A stretch of DNA of 64,000 nucleotides from Channallabes apus (taxonomy: Eukaryota; Chordata; Actinopteri; Siluriformes; Clariidae): the NCBI GenBank assembly GCA_030522415.1, contig CM060109.1, positions 37,178,392-37,242,391 on the forward strand. Direction: 5' to 3'. The notes beneath the pieces were generated by a model that did not search any database, had not been told where the DNA came from, and saw only the letters and a program-made list of their open reading frames with translations. Numbering within the stretch: the first letter of the stretch is position 1; each line of letters starts with the position of its first letter. Made by a program: the position numbers and the translations under genes. This document shows, piece after piece, positions 1 through 11,532 of this stretch.

Positions 1-1002
1 TGTGGGGTCAGACGGTGGCCTAATCGAAGTTGGTAACTCTGGGAGATTACTGATAAAACTCTGTGTGGTAGTTGATGTGAATGTACGTTTAATACGGTAG
101 CGCGGTACTGTGCGTACATTATCACTGTGACACACTTGAATGGAGACAAGATAGTGATCTGAGATAATTTCAGACAGTGGAATTGTGAATACATTTCTTA
201 TAATTAATCCGAAGAATATTACTAAATCTAAAGTGTGACCTGCTTTATGAGTGGGTCCTACTACACACTGATTTACACCTACGGAGTCCAGTATGGATAT
301 AAATGCTGTTCTCAGAGGGTCTTCTGGATTCTCAAAATGAATGTTAAAATCTCCAGCAATTAACACTTTGTCTACAGAAATGACCAGGTCTGAGATGAAA
401 TCTGCAAATTCACTAAGAAATTCAGAATACGGCCCTGGAGGTCTGTAAATTATAATTAGTGGAATCGACTGAGCTGATTTAATATACTTAAATACACTTA
501 TGTTACTATAGAGAATTTCAAATGAGTTAAATTTGTGTCGGTGTTTTTGTACGATAGACAGATTATCATTATGAATAACTGCGACGCCTCCTCCTCTACC
601 AGTTAACCGAGGCTGGTGTATGTAGCTGTATCCAGGAGGACTAGCTTCATTTAGAGCTACATACTCGTCCTGTTTAACCCATGTTTCAGTTAAACAGAGT
701 ATATCAAACGCCTGATCTGTGATAATTTCATTAACAATAACTGCTTTTGATGTGAGAGATCTAATATTTAACAATCCTAGCTTCAGATCAGAGGTGCCGG
801 CTGCGCATTCAGTATGATCGGAGTTTGTGGACTTTATGTTAATTAGATTATTGAAACAGACTTTCTGGGTCTTTCTACATTTTTGCTTAGATCGGGGAAC
901 AGACACAGTCTCAATATGGTGAACCCTGAGTGACGACTCTATGCAGCTAGCAGACGGTTGGTTTAGCCTGTCTGTCTGCTCCCTGGCCTGGGCTCTGGAT
1001 TG
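1..1002 (-). CDS. LINE ORF2 N-terminal part: AP-type endonuclease, open to window edge
   Basis: The minus strand is open without a stop for 334 codons, from just after the TGA at 1003-1005 to position 1, so the protein is cut by the window edge. It has no methionine, which is why a start-based search misses it. Counting from 1002, the exonuclease/endonuclease/phosphatase landmarks appear in order: NIRSL (about residue 79), LTETW with the catalytic Glu (104-108), GRGGGVAV (135-142), YRPPGP (186), AGDFNIH (216-222), THKAGHTLDLV (251-261) and SDHYLVS (281-287). All expected catalytic positions are present. In non-LTR retrotransposons this domain nicks the target DNA to prime reverse transcription; the RT should lie to the left of the window. 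The SGNH fragment upstream and the motif style suggest the L2/CR1 group. Family placement is inference; the domain itself is clear. Confidence 0.88.
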
Positions 1003-1260
1003 TCACCGATTAACTAGACCTCTACTGAGACTATGAGCTATACTACAGGAAATGAGAGCAGCACCTTCCCGAGTGGGATGGACACCGTCCCGCCCTAACA
1101 GGCCAGCTTTGCCCTCAAAGGTCTTCCAATTGTCTATGTAGCCCACATTATTTTTGGAGCACCACCTGGACATCCAGCGGTTCAGCGACCATAACCTGCT
1201 GTAAGCTATGTCGCCACGTCTCATTGGGATGGGACCAGAGCATACTACTTCATCGGACAT
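1003..1260 (-). CDS. LINE ORF1 C-terminal fragment: SGNH-hydrolase (esterase) domain
   Basis: An 85-residue reading frame contains the two C-terminal signatures of the SGNH esterase domain carried by fish L2/CR1-like LINEs: CSGPIP near the start, and LLGRDGVHPTREG with the catalytic Asp-x-x-His (DGVH) near residues 55-58. The N-terminal half of the fold, including the Ser block, is missing: the frame hits a stop at 1279-1281, so the copy is 5'-truncated near 1260-1280. The frame ends at one TGA (1003-1005) and continues in the same phase into the endonuclease. ORF1 and ORF2 may be separated by this stop, or a single ORF has been interrupted. Confidence 0.7.
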   Translation of the reverse strand: MSDEVVCSGPIPMRRGDIAYSRLWSLNRWMSRWCSKNNVGYIDNWKTFEGKAGLLGRDGVHPTREGAALISCSIAHSLSRGLVNR

Positions 1261-1499
1261 CGATGAAGTCTTTGTGAATTATTTTCTGAATTATTTTCTG
1301 AATTTCTGACCATGAGTACTAAAAGATGAATAACAGTATTTAGCAGCAAGAAAATATTAAGTCAATGTGTTTGGTAATTAACAAAAGAAATCATCCACTT
1401 ACACCAGTTAAGTACCAACATGTCATCTTTAGAATAATGTACAACGAGAACAGCCATAACATTAATACATTGATTATTCGTTATACCAGTACAGTGTTG

Positions 1500-1810
1500 A
1501 TGGGATCATGAGCACCCAAGGCTCACCCATGGTCACAGGGCCTTAGAGCCCAGGGGCCAGTGGCTAGTCTGTCCAGTCAGATCCCATAGTAAAGCTAGTC
1601 CATTACATTACTGAAAAAGTCAGTGCTGGTCACAATAGAAAGGCACCAGAACACCCAGTGCACCACAGCCAGCCTACATCTCGATCTGATCAAACACCCA
1701 TGGGATGCGCCAGACAATCAAGTCCAGTCCACAGAGGCCACACCGCAACCAGCGGTGATGATCTGCTTCCAACCTCGCTGATGCCAGAGGTCTTGTGGAG
1801 TCATGTCCAA
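1500..1810 (+). mobile_element. Tc1-like transposon remnant, family A, internally deleted
   Basis: A degenerate plus-strand copy of a widespread piscine Tc1-like family. It matches 34.1-34.6 kb in opposite orientation: both share the stretch giving a CACTGGGTGTTYTGGCACC-type sequence. The piece runs from the transposase N-terminal region straight into the region around the third catalytic residue, so the middle is deleted. No reading frame survives. Terminal repeats are not recognisable. Confidence 0.6.
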
Positions 1811-1879
1811 AGGGGCCAGAGCCTAGAAATGACTGCCTGTCTTTGTTTCCCAAACAAACCCACTGTCTCACTCACTCAT

Positions 1880-2063
1880 CTTCTATACCGCTTTCTCCTT
1901 TATTCAGGGTGGCGGGGACCTGGAGGCTATGCAAGGAAGCTTACAGTACGGCAGCAGGCAGGGTACACCCTGGTGCCAAACCATCACAGGGCACACACAA
2001 TCGAACCTGGACCCTTGAGGTGCCAGGCGACAGTGCTAACCACTACAGCACCGTGCCACCGCC
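1880..2063 (-). repeat. DANA/Mermaid-like tRNA-SINE, partial old copy
   Basis: Starts with the SINE 3' end (TTCTATACCGCTTT) and ends with the tRNA-like head (CACCGTGCCACCGCC). The minus-strand B-box survives as GGTTCGATT. The central block present in the 2.2-kb copy is deleted. Like the copy at 53.4 kb it has TTACAGTACGGCA where young copies have TTCGGGCA, so these two may form an older subfamily. Confidence 0.8.
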
Positions 2064-2151
2064 AGACAGTTATAACTGGTAGAAAGCAGTGCTTTTGAGA
2101 AACTCAGGCCAGGCTTGTTACATGGATGTTTTGGACTGAAACTACCATCCA

Positions 2152-2525
2152 TTCATTCATTCATTCATTCATTTTCTATACCGCTTAATCCTGTGTTCAG
2201 GGTCGCGGGGGACCTGGAGCCTATCCCAGGAGACTTCGGGCACTAGGCGGGGTACACCCTGGACAGGGTGCCAATCCATCGCAGGGCACACACACATACA
2301 CATACACACACTCACACACCCAGTCACACACTACAGTCAATTTTGGGAACGCCAGTTAGCCTAATCTGCATATCTTTGGACTGTGGGAGGAAACCCACCA
2401 AGCACGGGGAGAACATGCAAACTCCATGCACACAGAGATGGGAATCGAGCCTGGTCGGGGAATCGAACCCAGACCCTGGAGGTGCAAGGCGACAGTGCTA
2501 ACCACTACACCACCGCGCCACCACT
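2152..2525 (-). repeat. DANA/Mermaid-like tRNA-SINE, full length with 12-bp target duplication
   Basis: The plus-strand view runs from the (ATTC)n tail and the CTATACCGCTTAATCC block through the conserved core (TTTGGACTGTGGGAGGAAACC region) to the tRNA-like head ending GCGCCACC. On the minus strand the pol III B-box-like GGTTCGATTCCCC is present. A 12-bp duplication, AACTACCATCCA, flanks it at 2140-2151 and 2526-2537, so this is a target-primed insertion. A (CA)n tract lies inside at about 2288-2330. Confidence 0.88.
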
Positions 2526-2537
2526 AACTACCATCCA

Positions 2538-4954
2538 ATTGATTGCAATGGCATTGGAATGGGAATAGTTTTATGGCTTACAGAAGCTGCACAAGTAATA
2601 AATGAACATTTTGGAATGGGAGAAAGAAGTACTTGAGCCCCTTATTCTAGCCGAAGCTGTACCACTGACTGTCTAAGTACACCTTTGCAAATAATAGAAA
2701 CAGAAATGTGGCGAATACATTACAGTAAAGATGGCACAGTGCTTCAGTGTAATTCTGCTGTGTGCTGTTGCCTTGCATTTAAATATAAAGTGGAAGTGAA
2801 GGAGCTAGCTAGACTCAAATCACCTATTGTTCTGCAGTAAGGCGTATATGGGATGCTGGCCGAGCCGAGAAAGCTGCAGCGCTTAGAGATATAAAGTGCT
2901 GGCAAAGTCATTGCAAGATCAAATCCTCCCCTTCACAGGAAATTTGAGCATTTGAACATTTTTCAGTTTTGTCCTGAAGCTATCAAAATGTGCGCCACCC
3001 GAATTTCTACAGTATGTGCAGATGCCACTACCCCTTTTACATAACACGGGTTGCTGCATTTACACTATTTCTGGTTGTCCAATATACAAGTAAGTGTGTT
3101 TGTGTTAAAGGCTCTCTGTGGCTGTTTGGCTGTGGCAGCGTGAAGATCAGTGGCTGATGTTCCTAATTCTCTGGAGCTCTCCTGGGATTGAGACACTGCA
3201 GCAGTCCACTCAGGATGGCTCAGTGGGCCACTGTGAGGCAGTGCTATGTGCTTTAGGAGCCCTGTGAATGACTTTTCTCACACTGCAGGAGTTAATGCTA
3301 CAGTATAGTCTGCCCATGATCCTACCCCATGACTTACAGTCTGTTGATTGAACACACTCCTGTGCTTTAGAAGGAAAGGGCTTATTGATTTGATGCTCTC
3401 AGCCATGCATTACATAGTGCTCCATCTCTCATTCATGTTGTCGTTTTTTGTGCCACATATACAAGGTTGCATGCAGCACTTGTGTAAAAGCGCCTGAACA
3501 GAGATATTAACGCCGCTCAGGATCCCACAGAGTCATAAAGTCAATTATGAGGAACTAGGGAAATTGGGTATCATCTGTCTTTGAGAGTAATCAGCCTTAC
3601 TTAAAGTTTAAATTGCAGGACTTTATTAAAATTACTCAGGGTATGAGAAGGCTGTGGATTTGTTGGAAGATACTTTTTTTAAGGCACGATGATTAATTCA
3701 TACCAGAGAAGTGGGTTGGATTGAAATTGACACACATTGGGTCATTATCATTGCCTAATGCTAACACAGCATTGTTACAGTATGTACAGTACAGTAATAC
3801 TGAGCATGCTGTTCTTACTTAGCATCTTAAATCGTGTACAGCATTTTAACTTAAGTTCAATATTTCTCGGTAAAAAATTTTTACAACGTGCTTTATCATT
3901 TTACTTTCCTCTTCCTGCCTGAATGATTTTTTTTTAAAGCTATAAATAAATGCATACTGTTACAATCAGGATAAGTAACTTTTACAGTGATTTATACGAC
4001 AGTGCTGTGAAATTCTCAAATGTGATTCGTCAGAAGGACTCATTTTCTTTCGAACTGCTAAGAGATCCATTTTTAAAACAAATCAAGGGTATGCATTAAG
4101 ACTTTCTTTCTGGACAAGTTACTGTTGTCAAGATTTATGTAAGGCTTTGTTGCACTTCTATGCAACGTATTTTCTTTTTATGGTTTCTGGCACAGTGTGT
4201 CTTCAGAAGGAACAAGAGAAAGATACTATTTATAACTGTTGTGGTGCTAGTGATGGGGAAAATGTTTCATAACATCAAATGTGGCTATAAAGAGATGAAA
4301 ATTATGGCCTGTTATTAATGCAAAACAAATGGGTAATCTTTGGGAAGTTATTGTGGTATATATAGAATGAAGCATTTTTAACTGCTGAACCACCGTGATG
4401 TTAGTATGACGATGAAAACCTAAATACTGTATTGTGAATTATGTTGTATTTTATGCTTGAAGTGATGGAACAAAGAACTTCAGATTCTGCAGAATAATAG
4501 CATGCAGTCTAGAAAACCTTCCATCACTTCTGTAGCATAAAACAGCGTCTCAGCATCGCACTGAGAGTGCTTTCAGATATGCAGTGTTTAGGTGGTTGGA
4601 ATTGGTTCCTGGTTTGTTTTTCTTATTGGTATGGTTTGTTTGGGCAGGTGTATGCACTGTAATCACAGATAGTTGTAGTCCAATGTTTTCTCCATGTTTT
4701 ACGCCAAGTGCTATCGCCTTGTACAATTCTAGAGTTCGATTGCTCCCCCACCCCGTCTTTTCACTACCCCACTAGCCAGCTTTTGTCTTAGCAATATTGT
4801 TCCATACAGTACCTGAGTCCAGTTGTCTCTGATAGAGTAGATAGTGGAATGCCTCTAGTTGCTTTGTGGTCTGCCAGTAAACACAAAGAAGGAAAGTACA
4901 GGGAAATACACAATTACAACATGTCGAATATTATTGACATTCCAGAGACAATGT
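2538..4954. other. Unassigned AT-rich DNA
   Basis: I see no gene, RNA or recognisable transposon. Only short chance reading frames occur. Several TACAGTA/TACTGTA heptamers lie here (2721, 3008, 3299, 3775-3795, 4423, 4804). Confidence 0.5.
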
Positions 4955-4962
4955 TAAGAAGG

Positions 4963-5155
4963 CCAGGGGTAGCTCAGTGGTTAAGGCATTGGACTACAGT
5001 TCGGAAGATCCCAGGTTCAAACCCCACAACCACCAAGTTGCCACTGTTGGGCCCTTGAGCAAGGCCCTTAACCCTCAACTGCTCAGATGTGTAATGAGAT
5101 AAAAATGTAAGTCGCTCTGGATAAGAGCATCTGCCAAATGCCTAAATGTAAAATG
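4963..5155 (+). repeat. tRNA-derived SINE with L2-type 3' tail
   Basis: The head resembles a tRNA, with A-box TAGCTCAGTGG and B-box GGTTCAAACCCC. The body has the piscine GGGCCCTTGAGCAAGGCCC block. The tail contains GCTCT-GGATA-AGAGC, a perfect 5-bp hairpin with a GGATA loop, as in the L2-clade tails recognised by the partner LINE reverse transcriptase (known from eel UnaL2). An 8-bp duplication TAAGAAGG flanks it at 4955-4962 and 5156-5163. Other copies of this SINE lie at 29.1 and 44.3 kb, both reversed. Confidence 0.85.
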
Positions 5156-5163
5156 TAAGAAGG

Positions 5164-6344
5164 GACCTCTCACCTGACTTCTTTCTTAACCAGCTATAGC
5201 AGCTATGGAGTATGAAATCTATGTTTGCTGGACACACATGCAGATGTCGAGGAGACAGTTGGTGTTGACTGCTGTTTAAAATGTGACATCTACTTCTGTG
5301 TTTTGGTCTGTATGACTAGCTTTCATTTTTTATTCAAACTATGCCTGAGTAAGCTACTGAAAAACCTTTTCAACATGGTACAGTATGCTGACCTGTGCAT
5401 GTTATGGAGAATTCACCGGACTTTGTAGTCAAGTGTAATCTACTGTAATTCATGTGCAAGTGCCTTCATACCTACTGGCTTTAGTCCGTTTAAAAATATC
5501 ACTATTTAGTTTTCCGTCTTGGTTTGGTTTGTTTGCTCTGTTATGAATGCAGTAATCTCACTTGGGTATGGACTGAAATAACCCCAAAAAAGAAGTGGTC
5601 TCGATCTGAATGAGATCTGGTGCGGTCTTCCTGGTGAGAAAGCATATCGAATAAAACCGGACCAATGTACTGTACTGTACATACCTGATGGATCTTAAGA
5701 AATATCTCCGGCTAATGAGCAGGTCACAGATCAGTATGATTAATGATTAATTATGATTAATTAAACCTTCTTCTATATTGTTTTGAAAGACGCCTTCGGC
5801 AGTGCATCATGTTACTGTATTTCCCAGCTGTAGCCACACTTAATTTTCAAACTGTATAATTTGCTATGGTAAATGCAAGCAACGTGTAATAGACAATCAC
5901 CAGGGTAATGACCTATCCCATGTACGTAGGGTAACTTCCATAGACATAAAAATGTCTCTCCCATGTTATAGGAGCATGCAGTAGTCCAAAACACAGGAAA
6001 TAATTGTCTGTATCTGTATCTCCTTTTTTTTTTTTTTTGTTCCCATGGCAGACATACTGTACATGACCAATTTGCAGAGAGGATGTTCTCATGTGGTTTT
6101 ACATGACGCAGTTTGTTAAGCTTGAATTTCTTGAATCTCCATGCGTAAAGAAACCAAACCAAGTGGGAACATACTACAAGTTTACAAACTCGAGTGATTT
6201 GGACCAGAGCAAACAAGCTACAGTAAGCTGTGGAAGCACAATAAAAGATCATTCTTGGCTTTTACATTTGAACATACATTTTAGCATCATGTCATGTTGT
6301 TGCTCTTGTTTGCACATTTGCACATGCACTTTGTTTTCTTTTTT
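5164..6344. other. Unassigned AT-rich DNA
   Basis: No gene or mobile element recognised. It includes a poly(T) run near 6023-6038 and clustered TACTGTA motifs at 5665-5676. Confidence 0.45.
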
Positions 6345-6436
6345 TTTATGTTGCTAATTTATGTTGTTTCATTTCACTGTGTACTGAAGTTTGTGGTTTA
6401 CGTGATAATAAAAGCCTACTTTACTTGACTTGACTT
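6345..6436 (+). repeat. Non-LTR retroposon 3' tail with (TTGAC)n end
   Basis: The sequence ends with AATAAAAGCCTACTT followed by the repeats TTGACTTGACTT, the style of piscine LINE 3' ends with pentanucleotide tails. Only the last tens of bases are present, as in a severely 5'-truncated insertion. The family is not determined. Confidence 0.45.
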
Positions 6437-7429
6437 ACTGTAATAATATAATCCCTACCAGGGCCAAGTTTGTGTACCATGCTCTTAGTTAGTTCAATAC
6501 ATGGTTCCAAGAGAATGTTCCAACATTACAGCATCTGTTTTTAAAGAAGTATTAAAAAAGAATAATAATGCATCTGTTTGAGAAAGCTATGCATGTCGTC
6601 AAATCACATGGACCATAAATGAACCGCATGGCATAGTTTCATTACAATACCTTGATAAGAGATCATGAAGTGACATTTTGGGTGTAAATGCCTCTTTGAT
6701 TAATGCTCCTGACAAGCCTGCGGTGCTTCTGAATTACCTAAACCTATGCACATAAAATCTTAAATAAATTCCCAAATTGCTTTTATCAGTTGTACCTGAT
6801 AAAAATAGACTCTGTGTGTGTGTGTGTATGTGAGAGGTGTCTGATCTCAAATGTTAGATTACCAGTTGAATCTGTCACCACAAAAAAAATAAAAAATAAT
6901 AAAATCCTCTCGTTTTGCATTATAACTCTTCCAGAATATCATGTAACCTTGTCATCATGGTTGTAAAACTCCTGTCTCTACCTCATAATGCCTGTTTCTA
7001 TTAGATTATTTGGGTCCAGGTCTGTTTGGTAATTGAGTTACTTTCTTAATGGTGATTTATCCTTAACGGTCTGTACTTACAAGGAGTCCATTTAGACACC
7101 GCACCAACATTCACAGAACATTTCTCCATGTAGTATTGCACTGTATAGCATCGTAGTACTGTATGTCACCAAATACATGGGGTAAATTTGTATTTCATAG
7201 TTTGGAGCCTATTTATTTCTAAGACGACTACTGTAGGTCCAAGACTGCAAATATTAAATAGATACTGTAGATCTAAACACGAATTGGGAATTGAGTGTAC
7301 CCAGGTGTAGTGCTAGTTTATATAAAAATGTAAAAAGGCTACATTTGTGCACACAAGGGTTTGAATCCCAACAGATTACTTGCGTTCCAAACACTGGGTG
7401 AAAACTGCTCTTGTATGCTATACCATGTC
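6437..7429. other. Unassigned AT-rich DNA
   Basis: Nothing recognised. It has a short (TG)n near 6811-6826 and several TACTGTA heptamers (7155, 7230, 7265). Confidence 0.45.
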
Positions 7430-7790
7430 AAATTCAAATTTTATTTGTCACATACACAGTCATACACAATATGATATGCAGTGAAATGCTTATACGATCG
7501 TCTGTGACCTTAAAAATAAAACCTTATAGATAAGAAATAAATATGAATAAAAAAAGAAATACAATAGAAAATAACTACAGTAGGATAAAAATTCAAATAC
7601 TCTGTACAAATAAAGACATTCCGTACAATATAGCAAAATATAGAAATTTGGTGCAAATAAGAAAAATGACTGGGGGGTGTGCAAATAGGCATGAAAAGTG
7701 TCTTTATATTTGAAAATATAAATATGTACAGTAAGTGCACATGATTGTGTCCATGAATTTCCAGGAAGAGTGCAAAGAGACAGTGTCATG
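7430..7790 (-). repeat. LINE 3'-UTR-like repeat remnant
   Basis: Begins AATTCAAATTTTATTTGTCAC and continues with GCAGTGAAATGCTTA, a block common in teleost retroposon 3' UTRs read on the minus strand. It carries no coding sequence. The reading frames here are chance products of A/T-rich sequence. Confidence 0.5.
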
Positions 7791-9149
7791 ATTGTGAATG
7801 TTTAAAAATCATACAGTAAGGTGGTTGAGAGACCTTATCGCCATGTCTAAAGTCCTGGACAGCCTCCACATCTTACTCTTGCCATGCCAGTATTTGCTCC
7901 AACATTATGTGCCCCAAGAACACAAACTGTCCCAAAAAATTCCCAACAGCTGTCTGCTTTATATGTTTGGCCACTATCTCGCATTTGGACAAGCAGATGT
8001 TAGTCGGCAGGATTGACAAAGTACCCTGTATTAACAAATTATAGCCTTGTCACAAATTATGCACTGAACGCCTCTCAGTTCTTTGTGTTGTGTGCCATGT
8101 AGGTCTGCAATTAACCCATTTGGTATATAAGGATTCCTCAGAAACACTCTTTATGCACCCTCATGGTGTCTGTAGGGAAGCCTGTGTAGAATATCATCAG
8201 TTTTTAATGTATTATGAAAAATAATTTGTACCTGAGTGGTTTCAGGGTACTGACTTTATACATAAAAAGGCCTCTGTAAGTTAACTTATTTAGTATGAAG
8301 TTGAAATCGAAGAATGTTGTTGCTAAGGAAATGATCTCTGGCTGACTGTATGTGGTTTTGGGCAAGTAGGCATGTGTATTGAAGGTTGTTGTTTTTTTTT
8401 CTTCTTCTTTTTTATTTTTTAGAGATAGATTGGAGGATGAGAATAAAACCCATCTGCATTCTTCTAAGTTTTGTGCCTGCTTGAAAAGATCTAAAGCGGA
8501 GAAAATTCTGCAGTCTCACACCTGCTAGTGGGGAAAGCAGTGGTCGCTGACACAGAAACACTTGCAATTATGAACAAAGACCAGTAACGTCAGATGGGTT
8601 TACTAAGAACAAGGCAGGATGGATGTGCCAATGTTTCGACAGGATAATGTAGTATTTTGTAAGTTATTCAACTTGGTTATTAATTGGGATCAGCTTAGAG
8701 CTTGACAAATACAACTTTCCTGTAGATTATATAAAAATGAAAGAAGAAAAAAAACAGATTAAACAAAACGTCTTTAACTTTAGCTTTAGACTGAAAACTG
8801 CAACAAAAAAAGGCTATAGTCAAAATTGTGTCAGCCCTCAAGTCAGCCGTAAATTTTTTCTAATTTATCTTAAGGAGTATCTTTACCTTTACAGTAGCTA
8901 ATTTTTCTGCTCAGGACAACCAAGACATTGCAAGTTTACATCTTTTGGGATGTGAAGAAGAAAGGCAGTTAACACTAACAGCACTGCACTATTAACTGCA
9001 CTGTCACGACGGCTTCTGCATTATAAATCAATGATAAATACTTTTCCCTAAGAGGCTCAGTCAAATTTTGTAGGGCATTTAGAGAGGTAGAGAGAGGAGT
9101 AGAGAGAGCAAGAGTGAGGTAGAGAATGAGAAAAGGTGGAAAAAGATTA
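7791..9149. other. Unassigned DNA
   Basis: No supported gene or element. T-rich tracts lie at 8390-8420 and a purine-rich GAGAG tract at 9080-9130, just before the hAT transposase fossil. Confidence 0.45.
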
Positions 9150-9151
9150 GT

Positions 9152-9665
9152 AGGTTACTGAAGCATCAAGGGCAGATTTTTCTTTACAAATATAAGCATC
9201 TCCGCATTTTTGACTGACAGCTTGTTGCACATCTCATCTGTAATGTTTCTTGCTGTGCTTAAAAACTCGCTCGATATCCACAGTTGTACATGGGGCACAG
9301 AGGTAAGTTCGTGCTGCTTGTGCAAGAGCAGGAAAGCGGCTTATATAGTTCTGCCAAAAAACAAGATGCTGTGTATTTTGTGGGATAATTGGCTCTGAAA
9401 GGCAGAAGTTCAACGCCAATGATACTGAGCTGTTGATGTTACTGCCGCCCAAGTTCCTGATATCCATCCAACAGCTCGGCATACATAGCATGCAAGGAGA
9501 CAGTTTGTGGTACTTTCTCTGGGGGTACGGACCCGCTTGCAGCCAAACTCGTCTCGCCATGCTGCTGCTCCAGTCGAGTGGCCAGGACAGAAAGCAGCCC
9601 ATGTATCTGGGATTTGAGTGTGTCACTGAAAAATCTGTCCTTGTACCTTTTGGTAAAAAGAGAAA
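9152..9665 (-). pseudogene. hAT transposase C-terminal fossil (dimerisation domain)
   Basis: On the minus strand, at about 9395 down to 9234, the frame contains PIIPQNTQHLVFWQNYISRF and then RFPALAQAARTYLCAPCTT and VDIERVFKHS. This is the hAT C-terminal dimerisation domain: an LSEP-type entry, aromatic W, RFPALA and the ERVF block. Near 9234 the frame shifts; the next phase carries the expected family end, ending in an NAEMLIFVKKNLP-type motif. Upstream (9400-9665) KDRFFSDT-like pieces appear in other phases, so further frameshifts are present. hAT transposases cut and paste DNA through an RNase H-like core; here only the tail end is seen and it is dead. No terminal repeats were found. Confidence 0.75.
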
Positions 9666-10029
9666 TGAAACATTCATTTATTCATTTGATTTGAATATCA
9701 ATTTATCAAAAATCATAATCAGAAATATATAAGTGAATGGAGTTGATCCATTTTAGTTTGCGTACTCTTTAATTTGCTCTGAGAGCGACACAGCAACAAA
9801 CGGACATACTGTACACTCACGCATGAATGGGAAGAATGTATAAATTCACCTCAGTTTCATACACGCGCTCAGATTCAATGTCATGAAATCTTTTCTGGAC
9901 CGTGTCCAACAACGTGACTTTTGAAGTTTTTTCTGGTCTCTCTGACTAAAAATAACTAACCTTCAAATGTCTGAGGTTTGTGATATTAAAATGCGTTGTG
10001 TGCTTTTTTTCTTTTTACATAGGTATCAG

Positions 10030-10205
10030 GTTGCTTCGGCCCCCTTGAACTTTTCCACATTTCGTCACATTACAGCCACAAACATGAATCAATTTTATTG
10101 GAATTCCACGTGAAAAACCAATACAAAGTGGTGTACACGTGAGAAGTGGAACGAAAATCATACATGGTTCCAAACATTTTTTTTACAAATAAATAAGCCA
10201 CTGTA
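10030..10205. mobile_element. Tc1-like terminal-repeat fragment
   Basis: The CCCTTGAACTTTTCCACATT and GTCACATTACAGCCACAAAC blocks, followed by TTTTATTGGAATTCC, match the terminal region of a piscine Tc1-like family recalled from other fish. No transposase segment follows. It is a solo end or a broken copy. Confidence 0.5.
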
Positions 10206-10257
10206 TATTGTCTTTTTCACCCATCACATACAGTAGAGTTGCCAGGCTGGTGAAGCC

Positions 10258-10740
10258 TTTTTTTTTTTTTTTTTTTTTTTTAATGCTATTTTTGGGGGGA
10301 TTTTTCCCAGATTTTGCTCCCTAATTTACTCGTGTCCAGTTCCGCCCCATCACTAGGGGGCTCACACATTAAGGCATATACAGTACTACCACTCAGTCGG
10401 GAGGGCTGAAGACTATATATAACATGTATCCACTGAACCACGTGATGCCAGGCGACCGCAACTTTTCGAACTGCTCACTCAACCATTGTTGGGGGTGGCG
10501 TAACACACTCGGAGGACAGCATTATCCGCTCCTTTCGCTTGCGTGAGCTCACAGACGCCCCTGATTGGCTGTAGAGCTCTGATTAATATGGGCACACTAA
10601 GTACCTCTCATTCCTCCTCTCTAAAAGAGCTTGGCCAATCAGCTCTCTCCAGCTGTGAGAGGTTACAGCATCACCCGGGAATCAAACTCGCGATCTTTGG
10701 ATGGTAGGGTGAGCACTTTACCGCTGCACCACAAGGAGGC
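10258..10740 (-). repeat. Poly(A)-tailed tRNA-derived SINE-like retroposon, 483 bp
   Basis: A poly(T) run (10258-10282) is the poly(A) tail of a minus-strand retroposon. At the other end lies a tRNA-like head, with B-box GAGTTTGATTCCC on the minus strand near 10690. A perfect 11-bp duplication CTGGTGAAGCC brackets it (10247-10257 and 10741-10751). At 483 bp it is long for a SINE, and the body contains no reading frame. The family is not recognised; a poly(A) tail implies an L1-type partner rather than L2. Confidence 0.75.
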
Positions 10741-10865
10741 CTGGTGAAGCCATTTTAGCAGCACTTGTCTTGTGAGTCTTGCGTCATCTGATCTGCTTTT
10801 CTAGATCGGCCCTTATAAAGATCGATATATGATCGGCGATCGAGCAATCGTAGCACCCTTAGTAA

Positions 10866-10930
10866 AAGATGAGGTAAAATGTAAGTTGCTCTGGATAAGG
10901 GTGTCTGCCAAATGCTCAAATGTAAATTTT
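10866..10930 (+). repeat. L2-type SINE/LINE tail fragment
   Basis: AAATGTAAGTTGCTCTGGAT and the following TCTGCCAAATGC reproduce the tail of the 5.0-kb SINE, with the hairpin weakened (GCTCT-GGATA-AGGGT). No head is present. Confidence 0.6.
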
Positions 10931-11024
10931 ATCTACGACTAAGGCATCTTTTATTTGTCTAAATATACAAACATTTAGTTTTTTTGTTTTTCTTTAATCA
11001 AATTGTACAGCCCTAACTGAAAAG

Positions 11025-11532
11025 GAACAGTCAGTCCTCAAAGTTGATCTGTTGAAAGAAGGAAAAATATTCTGAAGGATAGATCACTGGGTCAGAGCAT
11101 CTCCAAAACAGCAGATCGTGCGGAGTGTTTCCAATATGCAGTGGTTAGTTCCTTTCAAAAGTGATCTAAGGAAAACCAGGCAACCAGAGACAGGACATTC
11201 CAACCAGGGAATCAGAGACAGGGCATTGAAGGCTCATTAATATGTGTTGGGAGTGAAGCCTTCTGATCTCACAGAAGAACACACTATAGGAAGGAGGCAA
11301 TTAAGTGAAGGCAGTTTTGTTTTCGGTCCTGGCATTCATGAGGATGTTATTTAGACACGTACATTCTACCTCCCTCTGCTGCTCCTGCCTTGATAGCAGA
11401 TACCACAGCACTCTTTCAGATGTCTTTCAGAGGAGTCCAGGCCTTGAGAGTTCAGAGGTGTTTTGGTGGGTCACAGGAGACCTACAATGTATAAGTCAGG
11501 TGGTTTTAACATTATGGCCAATCAGAGTATAT
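11025..11532 (+). mobile_element. Tc1-like family A, internally deleted copy
   Basis: The left part carries GGGTCAGAGCATCTCCAAAAC, the transposase HTH region. The middle jumps to CCTGGCATTCATGAGGATGT and the right end reads GTGGTTTTAACATTATGGCC, the family's terminal-repeat style. The central catalytic region is deleted and frames are broken. The same family is found at 1.5, 29.9, 34.1, 41.1 and 58.0 kb. Confidence 0.7.

Larger units (their letters stand above)
1..1280 (-). mobile_element. 5'-truncated L2/CR1-like LINE (SGNH + EN)
   Basis: The element is defined by the SGNH and endonuclease frames above. Its 5' break lies close to 1260-1280, where homology to the esterase ends in AT-rich DNA. 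5' truncation is typical of target-primed reverse transcription. The 3' part (RT and tail) lies outside the window. Confidence 0.8.

Noticed and set aside
1658..2098. 146-codon plus frame
   Set aside because: It crosses a Tc1 fossil and a SINE; the peptide is the translation of repeat DNA.
5812..6252. 146-codon minus frame
   Set aside because: No recognisable domain, contains lysine runs from poly(T) and has no splice or promoter context; treated as chance.
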